DNA of 6,678 nucleotides from Nitrospirota bacterium (GCA_004296865.1 SCVQ01000184.1:1-6678); one strand, 5' to 3'; numbered from the stretch's first letter, positions 1 through 5,905 are shown. Made by a program: numbers and translations. Notes: generated by a model from the sequence alone, not told the origin.

Positions 1-8
1 GCTTCCGC

Positions 9-956
9 TCAGCACCAGGCGCCGAGGCGGCAGAGCGTCATCTCCGGCATCAAGGAGGTTGGCGCCAGGGAAACCGCCTGGGTCGTCACGGCGTTGAGGG
101 GGACCAGGGCTGCGGCAGAGACCGACGCGGCGGAGACGACGGGAGGCCGACCGGCCGGCTGGATATCGATTGCCGGGACGCGGGGTGACGACCCAGGCGC
201 CGTGTTGCCGGGGGCCGATGGAGCTTTGGCAAGCATGGTGGCAGCGGGACGTGTTCCGTTCACGTTCAACTTGGCGAAGAGCTTCCGGCTCTCTTCGGCA
301 TTTTTGTTGTCGGGGTATTTCTCGGCCAGCAGCGTCAGTTTCTCCAGGGCCCAGTCGTTCGCCCCGAGTTCGTTATAGGCGCGGGCCAGATAGTACAGGG
401 CCTCCGGCGCCGCATCCATTTCCGGGTAGTGCTTGAGAAGGGACTCGAAGCGGTAGGCGGCGGCCAGGTAGGACTCCCTCCGGTAATAAAACTGCCCCAC
501 GAGCAAGTAATGTTGCGCCATGAGGGCGTGACAGCCGCGAATCCGCTCCGCAGCCTCCTGTTCGTATCGGCTGCCCGGGAATTCCTTCAGCAGCTTCTCG
601 AACGCTTCCTCCGCTTTGCGGATCGGCTCCAGGTCGCGGTCCACCGTCTTGGCCATTTTGTAGTGGCTTTCGCCGAGCTTGAACTGGGCGTAGGAAGCCA
701 GGACGTGGACGCGGTGCAGTTCCAGGAAGTGCTGGTACTCGATGATGGCTTCCGGGTAGTCTTCTTTTTCGAAGAAAGCTTCAGCCCGTTTGATGATGAC
801 GTTGGGGTCGTAGTTCTTCTCGACCGTGTCGCCGATGAAGATCTGTTCGTCGGTGCCGCTGACGGGTTTGGCGGTCGCCGTGGACTGTTTTTTCGTGCTG
901 GAACAGCCGACGGAAAGACTGACCGCTGCGACAACGATGAGAAGGAGTACCTTCAT
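9..956 (-). CDS. bamD: BamD-like outer-membrane assembly lipoprotein with TPR repeats
   Basis: This is a predicted lipoprotein of the BAM complex, which folds beta-barrel proteins into the outer membrane. BamD acts on the periplasmic face. The 315-residue product starts with a short hydrophobic signal (about residues 3-17) ending in Ser-Val-Gly-Cys, so Cys18 is the likely lipidated residue and Ser19 fits outer-membrane sorting. Residues 50-230 are helical TPR-like repeats of BamD/YfiO type: an FFEKEDYPEAIIEYQHFL helix pair, a repeat at 110-130 containing FEKLLKEFPGSRYEQEA, and others near 155-180 and 185-215. Residues 231-315 are a low-complexity Ala/Pro/Ser/Thr tail, making the protein about 70 residues longer than E. 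coli BamD (around 245). The ATG is fixed by the signal peptide. A GGAG lies 14 nt upstream, which is further than usual. The gene is transcribed away from the fabH-like gene. A generic TPR lipoprotein (YbgF/CpoB-like) is the main alternative. Confidence 0.85.
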   Translation of the reverse strand: MKVLLLIVVAAVSLSVGCSSTKKQSTATAKPVSGTDEQIFIGDTVEKNYDPNVIIKRAEAFFEKEDYPEAIIEYQHFLELHRVHVLASYAQFKLGESHYKMAKTVDRDLEPIRKAEEAFEKLLKEFPGSRYEQEAAERIRGCHALMAQHYLLVGQFYYRRESYLAAAYRFESLLKHYPEMDAAPEALYYLARAYNELGANDWALEKLTLLAEKYPDNKNAEESRKLFAKLNVNGTRPAATMLAKAPSAPGNTAPGSSPRVPAIDIQPAGRPPVVSAASVSAAALVPLNAVTTQAVSLAPTSLMPEMTLCRLGAWC

Positions 957-970
957 GGGGCCGGGGGTTT

Positions 971-974
971 CTCC
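971..974 (-). promoter_or_regulatory. Weak, distant ribosome binding site of bamD
   Basis: On the minus strand GGAG lies 14 nt before the bamD ATG, more than the usual 5-9 nt. No better purine-rich motif lies between. The start is supported by the signal peptide rather than by this site. Confidence 0.35.
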
Positions 975-980
975 ACAGGC

Positions 981-993
981 TACGTATTACGTA
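981..993. promoter_or_regulatory. 13-bp palindrome upstream of bamD
   Basis: TACGTATTACGTA is a perfect inverted repeat around one central base, made of two TACGTA units. It sits 24 bp upstream of the bamD start codon, where the bamD promoter or leader should be. Its minus-strand reading contains TAATAC, which weakly resembles a -10 box, but I see no well-spaced -35 box. It could be a regulator binding site. That role is inferred from position and symmetry only. Confidence 0.35.
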
Positions 994-1070
994 CAGCGAG
1001 ACCTGGTTACGGTACCAAATCCTCGTCCGAAATGCAATCTCGGAATGTCCGGCACAGGCGACGAAGCGGA

Positions 1071-1098
1071 TGACGCGAGGGAGGTGACGATTGACGCT
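1071..1098 (+). repeat. TGACG heptamer-phased repeats at the operon promoter
   Basis: TGACG occurs at 1071, 1085 and 1092, all in one 7-bp phase: TGACGCG, AGGGAGG, TGACGAT, TGACGCT. The last unit overlaps the -35 box (1091-1096). The motif matches the array between phoB and phoR. Shared regulation is a guess from this similarity; it does not match the 11-bp-period PhoB box known from E. coli. Confidence 0.4.
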
Positions 1099-1119
1099 CG
1101 GCGCAGGGGCACCTATAAT
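1091..1119 (+). promoter_or_regulatory. Sigma70-type promoter for the fabH-DUF47-pit unit
   Basis: TTGACG (1091-1096, five of six matches to the -35 consensus) is followed by a 17-bp spacer and a perfect TATAAT (1114-1119). Transcription should start near 1125-1127, giving a leader of roughly 117 nt before the preferred fabH start at 1243. This is the only strong promoter-like match I recognise in the window. It points to the three plus-strand genes and has no strong counterpart for bamD. Confidence 0.8.
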
Positions 1120-1131
1120 CGCCGCGGCGAT
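1118..1131. promoter_or_regulatory. Operator-like palindrome over the transcription start
   Basis: ATCGCCGCGGCGAT is a perfect 14-bp palindrome. It shares its first two bases with the TATAAT box and covers the expected start site of the promoter at 1091-1119. A dimeric repressor bound here would block RNA polymerase, which is a common operator position. No regulator gene for it is visible in the window, so the regulator is unknown. A GC-rich palindrome of this size could also arise by chance. Confidence 0.5.
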
Positions 1132-1234
1132 ACCTAATTGAGACGAGGGTGCGAAATTAACACCGGCGTAATACGGACCAGACTCGTGTAACCGTCGCCG
1201 TGCACTGTGCTGTGGAAAGCCGTCCCGGCGGCGC

Positions 1235-1239
1235 GGAGG
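1235..1239 (+). promoter_or_regulatory. Shine-Dalgarno deciding the fabH start
   Basis: GGAGG ends 3 nt before the GTG at 1243. This spacing is short, but it is the only good Shine-Dalgarno sequence near the gene. The earlier in-frame GTG at 1207 has none. Starting at 1243 also makes the protein align without gaps to E. coli FabH from its second residue. Confidence 0.5.
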
Positions 1240-1242
1240 CTC

Positions 1243-2235
1243 GTGCAACGAAGCAGAATCGTGGGGACCGGGTCGTATCTTCCTCCTCGGTCGGTGAGCA
1301 ATAGCGAAGTGAGCCCCGGGCTTGGCTTGGATCCGGAGGCCGTGTACCGCCGCACCGGCATCCGGGTCCGTCACTGGGCCGGTGAGGAGCAGGCGACCTC
1401 GCATCTGGCGGAGGAAGCCGCTCGGCGAGCCTGCGAAGCGGCAGGCCTGAGCCCGGCCTCGGTGGATACGATCATCTTGTCCACCACGTCTCCCGACATG
1501 GCGTTTCCCTCGACCGCGTGCCATGTGCAGCGGAGCCTTGGGGCGAGGGGCTCGGCGGCCTTCGACATTGCCGCGTCCTGCTCGGGGTTTCTCTATGGCC
1601 TGTCGATGGCGGATCGTTTGATTCGGAGCGGACAGTCCCAACGCTGTCTGGTGGTGGCGGCGGAGATCAAGTCCCGGTTCCTCGATCGCCAGGATGCCAC
1701 GACCGCGATTCTTTTCGGAGACGGAGCGGGGGCGGCTGTGGTGGTGGGAGAACAGGTCGAGGCCGGTCAGCCGCGGGGCATTCTGGGCGTCCGTCTCTAT
1801 GCGGACGGGGCTCGCCATGCGCTCATCACGGTGCCGGCCGGCGGTTCCCGACAGCCGGCGAGCAGCCGGACCGTTCAGGAGCGGCGGCACACGATCCGTA
1901 TGCAGGGGATCCCGCTGTTTCGCGTGGCGGTCACGCGTGTGGCCGAGGCCGTGACGGACCTCCTCAAGGAGTTCGGGGTCGGCGTGGGTGACCTCGGGCA
2001 GGCCATCTTTCACCAGGCCAACGGGCGATTGCTGGCGGCCATCGGCCGGCGGTTGGAGCTGCCTCCGGAGAAGCTGTATTCGGCCATCGAACAGGCCGGC
2101 AACACCTCTTCGGCCTCGCTGCCGATCGCCTTGGACCTGGCCTATCGAGAGGGGCGCATCAGCGCCGGGGATCTGGTCCTGCTCGGGACATTCGGCGGAG
2201 GCCTCACCTGGGCGACCGCCCTGTTGCGGGGATGA
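1243..2235 (+). CDS. fabH: 3-oxoacyl-ACP synthase III (KAS III, FabH-like) with altered CoA site
   Basis: KAS III enzymes condense an acyl primer, usually acetyl-CoA, with malonyl-ACP to start fatty acid synthesis in the cytoplasm. From GTG 1243 the product has 330 residues. A longer reading from GTG 1207 adds 12 residues that do not fit the family. The thiolase-fold hallmarks are intact: Cys113 in AASCSGF, the GDGAGA loop at 159-164, His257 in FHQAN, Asn287 in GNTSSAS and the C-terminal FGGGLTWATALLRG. Arg262 matches E. coli Arg249, which contacts ACP. From memory of E. coli FabH, Trp32 and Arg151, which sandwich the CoA adenine, are Ala33 and Ala152 here, so the primer or its carrier may differ. 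It is first in a likely operon, 34 bp before the DUF47 gene. It could be the housekeeping FabH or a specialised KAS III paralogue. Confidence 0.9.
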   Translation: MQRSRIVGTGSYLPPRSVSNSEVSPGLGLDPEAVYRRTGIRVRHWAGEEQATSHLAEEAARRACEAAGLSPASVDTIILSTTSPDMAFPSTACHVQRSLGARGSAAFDIAASCSGFLYGLSMADRLIRSGQSQRCLVVAAEIKSRFLDRQDATTAILFGDGAGAAVVVGEQVEAGQPRGILGVRLYADGARHALITVPAGGSRQPASSRTVQERRHTIRMQGIPLFRVAVTRVAEAVTDLLKEFGVGVGDLGQAIFHQANGRLLAAIGRRLELPPEKLYSAIEQAGNTSSASLPIALDLAYREGRISAGDLVLLGTFGGGLTWATALLRG

Positions 2236-2255
2236 CCATGCCGGCGGCATGTAAC

Positions 2256-2261
2256 AGGAGG
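2256..2261 (+). promoter_or_regulatory. Strong ribosome binding site of the DUF47 gene
   Basis: AGGAGG lies 8 nt before the ATG at 2270, in the 34-bp gap after fabH. It fixes the start and suggests efficient, independent translation within the shared transcript. Confidence 0.8.
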
Positions 2262-2269
2262 CACGACCT

Positions 2270-2887
2270 ATGTTCGGTTTAATTCCAAGAGAAATTGCGT
2301 TCTTTGACCTGTTCCGGAAAGCGGCTCACAACATGATTGAGGGCAGCCGCCTGCTCAAGGACATGATGGAGAACTTTCAGAACCCGGTGGCGCAGGCCGG
2401 CCGCATCAAAGATGTCGAGCACATCGGGGACGGGATCACCCACGACATCGTGCGGAAGCTCAATCAAACCTTCATTACGCCGATCGACCGGGAAGATATC
2501 CACGGTCTGGCCAGCGCCATGGACGACATCCTGGATCTGGTCGAGGCGGTGGCGGATCGGTTTGTGGTGTTCAAGGTGGCCCAGCCGACGGAAGCGGCGA
2601 TCAAACTGGCCAATATCCTCTATCAATCGGCGGTGGCCGTGGGCGACGGCATCGATCGCCTGGGGCAATCCCATACGGACATGACCGAATGTTGCGTGAA
2701 GATCAACAGTCTCGAGAACGAAGCGGACCGGGTCACGCGGGATGCCATTTCATACCTGTTCGAAATGGAAAAAGATCCCATTGCGGTGATCAAGTGGAAA
2801 GAGATTTATGAAAACTTCGAGGAAGGGACCGATCGCTGCGAAGACGTGGCGAACATCCTCGAACGGATTGCGCTGAAGCACATCTGA
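2270..2887 (+). CDS. DUF47 (PhoU-like) accessory protein of the phosphate permease
   Basis: This 205-residue cytoplasmic, all-helical protein belongs to the DUF47/TIGR00153 family, distant relatives of PhoU. Such genes usually sit directly before a PiT permease, as in the Sinorhizobium meliloti orfA-pit pair, and are thought to modulate it. The family-like N-terminus runs FGLIPREIAFFDLFRKAA. PhoU-type acidic ExxxD or DxxxD motifs that could bind metal appear at Glu50-Asp54 (VEHIGD), Glu149-Asp153 (LENEAD) and Asp188-Asp192 (TDRCED), with Asp85/Asp86 in MDDILDLVEAVADRF. Length is normal for the family and there is no membrane segment or signal peptide. The ATG is supported by AGGAGG 8 nt upstream. 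The pit gene follows after 106 bp. Direct control of the neighbouring permease is inferred from context; the biochemical activity is not known from sequence. Confidence 0.92.
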   Translation: MFGLIPREIAFFDLFRKAAHNMIEGSRLLKDMMENFQNPVAQAGRIKDVEHIGDGITHDIVRKLNQTFITPIDREDIHGLASAMDDILDLVEAVADRFVVFKVAQPTEAAIKLANILYQSAVAVGDGIDRLGQSHTDMTECCVKINSLENEADRVTRDAISYLFEMEKDPIAVIKWKEIYENFEEGTDRCEDVANILERIALKHI

Positions 2888-2893
2888 CGATTT

Positions 2894-2911
2894 CTGCCGG
2901 ATGGCCGGCAG
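2894..2911 (+). other. Stem-loop between the DUF47 gene and pit
   Basis: CTGCCGG, loop ATGG, CCGGCAG form a perfect 7-bp GC-rich hairpin 6 nt after the DUF47 stop codon. No T-run follows, so it is not a classical intrinsic terminator. It could stabilise the upstream mRNA, attenuate pit expression or cause pausing. The role is inferred. Confidence 0.5.
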
Positions 2912-2953
2912 GTCGGGCCGGCGAGGCGATCGGTCTGCATGAGTGCGCCAGGG

Positions 2954-2975
2954 CAAGGACCAAGGACAGGCAAGG
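2954..2975 (+). repeat. Short tandem repeat CAAGGAC in the pit leader
   Basis: CAAGGAC occurs twice in tandem (2954-2960 and 2961-2967), and a partial copy CAAGG follows at 2971-2975. It lies just upstream of the pit ribosome binding site. It is short and may have no function. Confidence 0.35.
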
Positions 2976-2982
2976 GATTGAA

Positions 2983-2986
2983 GAGG
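2983..2986 (+). promoter_or_regulatory. Ribosome binding site of pit
   Basis: GAGG ends 7 nt before the ATG at 2994, within the purine-rich stretch AAGAGGA. Normal spacing supports this start. Confidence 0.65.
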
Positions 2987-2993
2987 ACGTCTG

Positions 2994-3986
2994 ATGTTTG
3001 ACCTCAATGGCATGCTTCTGTTGGTGGTGGCCCTGGCGTTGCTGTTTGACTTCTCGAACGGCTGGCACGACAGCGCCAATGCGATTGCGACCGTGGTCTC
3101 CACAAGGGTCTTGAGCCCGCTGGCGGCAGTCCTGATGGCCGGGCTGTTGAACGTGGCCGGGGCCTTCATGTCCACGGCGGTCGCCAAGATGGTCGGTTCC
3201 GGCATCGTGGACCCCGCCGCCGTCACGCAGAGCATGGTCGCGGCCGCCTTGGGGGGGGCGATCATCTGGAACTTCTTTACGCTGATGCTGGGCTTGCCCA
3301 CCAGTTCGTCCCATGCGCTGATCGGGGGGTTAGTCGGGGCGGCGCTGGTGCATGGGGGCTGGAAGGTGGTCAAGTTGACGGGCCTGCGGTCCGTCCTGGA
3401 GGCGATGGTCCTGTCGCCGCTGTTCGGGTTCGTGATCGGCTTGGCGGTCATGGTGGCGATCAGCCACTTGTGTTTCCGGACGCCGCGTCCGTTGGCCACG
3501 CGGCTGTTCAGCCGCCTGCAACTCGTCTCCGCCGGGTTTATGGCCTTCAGTCACGGGGCGAACGACGCGCAAAAGGCGATGGGCATCATCACGCTGGCGC
3601 TGCTCTCGGCGGGCCACATCACGAGCGCCGACGTGCCGATGTGGGTGATCGTCGCCTGCGCGTTGGCGATGGGGTTGGGGACGGCCGTGGGGGGGTGGAA
3701 GATCGTGCGCACGCTGGGGATGCGCATTTTGACGCTCGAACCGGTCCATGGGTTTGCGGCCGAGACGGCGGCGGCCACGGTGCTGCTCGCGACGGCGCAC
3801 ATCGGGTTGCCGGTCAGCACCACCCACACGATTACGTCGTCGGTGATGGGGGTGGGCGTCGTCAAGCGGTTCTCGGCGGTCCGGTGGGGCGTGACCGCCC
3901 GCATCCTCTACGCCTGGATCTTTACGCTTCCCGGCGCAGCCTTGGTGGCGGCGCTGATTTATGCGGGACTCTCTCGGCTGGCTTGA
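2994..3986 (+). CDS. pit: PiT-family inorganic phosphate permease
   Basis: This inner-membrane, low-affinity phosphate transporter of the PiT family (SLC20-related) is driven by an ion gradient, H+ in most bacterial members. The 330-residue protein is strongly hydrophobic, with about ten predicted membrane segments. It shows the family's inverted internal duplication: the first half has DFSNGWHDSANAIATVVST (19-37) and GLPTSSSHALIGG (100-112); the second has FSHGANDAQKAMG (185-197) and GLPVSTTHTITSS (271-283). The Asp, Asn and Ser/Thr residues of these motifs are the phosphate- and cation-binding positions in the family. Its size matches short bacterial Pit proteins (S. meliloti Pit, about 334) rather than E. 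coli PitA (499, with a large central loop). It follows its DUF47 partner and converges with the PhoR gene. An ATG with GAGG 7 nt upstream supports the start. Sulfate transport (CysP) is a less likely alternative. Confidence 0.95.
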   Translation: MFDLNGMLLLVVALALLFDFSNGWHDSANAIATVVSTRVLSPLAAVLMAGLLNVAGAFMSTAVAKMVGSGIVDPAAVTQSMVAAALGGAIIWNFFTLMLGLPTSSSHALIGGLVGAALVHGGWKVVKLTGLRSVLEAMVLSPLFGFVIGLAVMVAISHLCFRTPRPLATRLFSRLQLVSAGFMAFSHGANDAQKAMGIITLALLSAGHITSADVPMWVIVACALAMGLGTAVGGWKIVRTLGMRILTLEPVHGFAAETAAATVLLATAHIGLPVSTTHTITSSVMGVGVVKRFSAVRWGVTARILYAWIFTLPGAALVAALIYAGLSRLA

Positions 3987-3993
3987 AAGAAGT

Positions 3994-4009
3994 CGAAAGT
4001 CCGAAAGTC
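3994..4009 (+). repeat. Tandem repeat CGAAAGTC x2
   Basis: Two exact copies of CGAAAGTC lie head to tail 7 bp after the pit stop codon. The second copy supplies the outer left arm of the terminator-like inverted repeat at 4003-4052. The first copy could form an alternative pairing with the same right arm. Confidence 0.6.
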
Positions 4010-4069
4010 TTCACGGTCGAAGGTTTGAGAATGAGCCGACCGTATGACTTTCAGACTTGATGATTTTTT
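4003..4069. terminator. Probable bidirectional terminator between pit and phoR
   Basis: Two nested stems face each other. GAAAGTC (4003-4009) pairs with GACTTTC (4046-4052), and ACGGTCG (4013-4019) pairs with CGACCGT (4037-4043) around a 17-nt loop. On the plus strand a run of six T (4064-4069) follows 11 nt after the stem, so pit transcripts may end here. On the minus strand the stem begins inside the phoR stop codon, and the distal side is only moderately T-rich (GGACTTTCGACTTCTTTC), so termination there is less certain. The T-run is not immediately next to the stem, which weakens a textbook intrinsic-terminator reading. Confidence 0.6.
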
Positions 4070-5889
4070 GAGGATGCGGTCGGGAGTCTTACTACAAAGC
4101 GGCTGCCGATTGGCTCGTTTCCTTCGACCCAGACCCGCCCGCCATGTCCTTCCACGATGTGTTTGACGATGGCCAGACCGAGGCCGGTGCCGCCCAATTC
4201 CCGTGACCGGGCCTTATCCACCCGATAAAACCGCTCGAATACGCGGGGGCGATCCGCGTCAGGAATACCCAGCCCCGTATCGGTCACCGTCAATTCCACT
4301 TCCTCGCGGCCGGAGCTGTCCGTCACCTGTCCCGCGATATGAATGGACCCGTTGGCCGGGGTGTACTTCACCGCGTTGTCCACGAGGTTCGTCATGACCT
4401 GTCCCAACCGCTCGTCATCGCCCAGCACCGGCGGCAGATCGGGGGACAACGAAACCGTGATCGTGTGCCCCTTCTTGTCCGCCAAGGGTTTGATCAAAGA
4501 CAGGGTCCGGTCCACCACTGTCCTCAACCGGACCGGGTCTTGCTTGAAGAGGACCTGGCCGGACTCGATCTGCGAGAGTTGGAGCAGATCCTCCAGGATC
4601 AGATTGAGTCGATCGCTCTGCTTCAGGATGATGCCCAGAAACCGCGCGGCTTCTTCCGGGTCGTCCTTCGCGCCGTCCAGCAGTGCTTCGACATAGCCTT
4701 TGATTGACGTCAACGGCGTACGCAGTTCGTGGGAGACGTTGGCGACGAAGTCCTTTCGGACTTTCTCCAGCCGTCGGAGCGCGGTGATGTCGTGAAAGAC
4801 GAGCACCACGCAGGCTTCGTTTTCACGCTGCCCGCCGGCGACGGAGGCTTCGACGTTCACGGTGCGGCCGCTTGGGGCCAGCGTGATCTCGCCGCTGTGG
4901 TTGCGCCGGGTCTCCAGCACCTGCCTTGCGAAGGCGTTGAGCTCGTGGTGCCGGATCACTTCCGCACAGGGGCGGCCCCTTGTCTCGGCCCCGCGCAACG
5001 CGAACATCCGTTCCAGGGCGGGGTTGATTTGGAGCACGGTGCCGCGGCAGTCCAGGACCATGACGCCTTCCACCATCGAGGTGAGCATCGCCAGTAACTG
5101 GGCGCGGTCTTCCGAGACTTCGTGGAGGTTGGCTTCGAGCTGGTCCGCCATCTGATTGAGGGTGGCGGCCAAGACCCCGACTTCGTCGCGAGCGGTGGTG
5201 CGGATGCGTTGTCCGAGGGAACCGCCGGCCAGTTTTCGGGCCACGGCGGCGATGTCCGAAAGCGGCCCGGTCAATCCCCTGGCCAGGAGCACGCTCACCG
5301 CGACCGAGACGGCGAAGGCCACGCCAAAGGCAAGACCGAGCGTGTAGTGCAACGCACGAACCCTGGCTTCCAGCGCGGTCAGCGGCAGGGCCAGCCGCGC
5401 CACGCCGACGGGATGCCCCTCTGGTGCGGTCAGGGACAGGGCCAGATAAAACATGCGTTGTCCGGTGGTCTCGCTGAGCCGGATGTCGGTCCCGCGTCCT
5501 GTCGCCAGGGCCTGGACCACTTCGGGGCGGCTCCCGTGGTTGTCCAGTTGCGAAATGGCTTCACTCGGCGTGGCGCTGTCGGCCAAGACCCGCCCATCCG
5601 GGCCGATCACGGTCACCCGCGCGAGGGCGTGACGGCTTAGTTCCTGCGCCATCGTCTGCAGGCGGGACAAGCGTTCTTGGGACAGGCTCAGGGAGTCCGA
5701 GGAGGAGGGGCGCAGGAGCCCTTGCAGCGAATAGGCGGCCAGGCCGGTCCGCGCCTCTAACGCTTCGGTGAGGCGGGTGAGCTCGAGTTGTTCGATCGAT
5801 CGGAGGACAAGCCATCCGCCCACGGTCAGCCCCAGCGTCACGGCCAGGAGGGTGCCGAGGGCGACTTTCCATCGGATCGATAGGTTCAT
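4051..5889 (-). CDS. phoR: PhoR-type phosphate sensor histidine kinase
   Basis: This 612-residue inner-membrane kinase probably phosphorylates the PhoB-type regulator encoded upstream. Domains in order: membrane segment at about 8-29; extracytoplasmic Cache-like sensor at about 32-180, with VIGPDGRVLADS and HGSRPEVVQALATGRG; second membrane segment at 182-204; HAMP at about 204-255; PAS at about 265-368 (SMVEGVMVLDCRGTVLQINP); HisKA with FVANVSHELRTPLTSIKGY, phospho-acceptor His387; HATPase_c with N-box NLVDNAVKYTP (501-511), DTGLGI (537-542), FERFYRVDKARSR and GGTGLGLAIVKHI (567-579). HELRT gives the ExxT motif used by kinases that also dephosphorylate their partner. The layout resembles Bacillus PhoR (579 residues) more than E. 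coli PhoR (431, no large outer domain). The ATG is set by the first membrane segment, but I see no clear Shine-Dalgarno. Phosphate as signal is inferred from domain resemblance and the adjacent pit; a generic ResE/VicK-like role is possible. Confidence 0.88.
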   Translation of the reverse strand: MNLSIRWKVALGTLLAVTLGLTVGGWLVLRSIEQLELTRLTEALEARTGLAAYSLQGLLRPSSSDSLSLSQERLSRLQTMAQELSRHALARVTVIGPDGRVLADSATPSEAISQLDNHGSRPEVVQALATGRGTDIRLSETTGQRMFYLALSLTAPEGHPVGVARLALPLTALEARVRALHYTLGLAFGVAFAVSVAVSVLLARGLTGPLSDIAAVARKLAGGSLGQRIRTTARDEVGVLAATLNQMADQLEANLHEVSEDRAQLLAMLTSMVEGVMVLDCRGTVLQINPALERMFALRGAETRGRPCAEVIRHHELNAFARQVLETRRNHSGEITLAPSGRTVNVEASVAGGQRENEACVVLVFHDITALRRLEKVRKDFVANVSHELRTPLTSIKGYVEALLDGAKDDPEEAARFLGIILKQSDRLNLILEDLLQLSQIESGQVLFKQDPVRLRTVVDRTLSLIKPLADKKGHTITVSLSPDLPPVLGDDERLGQVMTNLVDNAVKYTPANGSIHIAGQVTDSSGREEVELTVTDTGLGIPDADRPRVFERFYRVDKARSRELGGTGLGLAIVKHIVEGHGGRVWVEGNEPIGSRFVVRLPTASSKNHQV

Positions 5890-5905
5890 AGGGACCGTGG
5901 TCGGC

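Noticed and set aside
429..1073. Plus-strand open frame of 214 codons opposite bamD
   Set aside because: It is antisense to the BamD-like gene, which has a signal peptide and TPR repeats. The shadow has no domain and no ribosome binding site that I could see.
957..1130. PhoB box upstream of the fabH-DUF47-pit unit
   Set aside because: I looked for paired TGTCA-type repeats with an 11-bp period. Only TGACG at 7-bp steps is present, which does not match the known box.
1138..1191. Possible 17-codon leader peptide (TTG to TAA) in the fabH leader
   Set aside because: It has a TTG start without a ribosome binding site and no runs of regulatory codons, so it is not distinguishable from chance.
1207..1242. 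Upstream GTG start for the KAS III gene
   Set aside because: It has no ribosome binding site, and the 12 extra residues have no counterpart in FabH. The GTG at 1243 has GGAGG nearby and gives a family-length protein.
781..2250. Long minus-strand open frame (489 codons) opposite fabH and extending into bamD
   Set aside because: It runs antisense to a gene with complete KAS III motifs, its translation is rich in Arg, Pro, Gly and His as expected for a shadow frame in GC-rich DNA, and it shows no recognisable domain.
2888..2993. Intrinsic terminator separating the DUF47 gene from pit
   Set aside because: The 7-bp hairpin at 2894-2911 is followed by GTCGGGCCGG and no T-run, so read-through into pit is more likely.
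2750..3499. Minus-strand open frame spanning the end of the DUF47 gene and the first half of pit
   Set aside because: Both plus-strand genes under it have clear family motifs. The antisense translation has no coherent fold signature.
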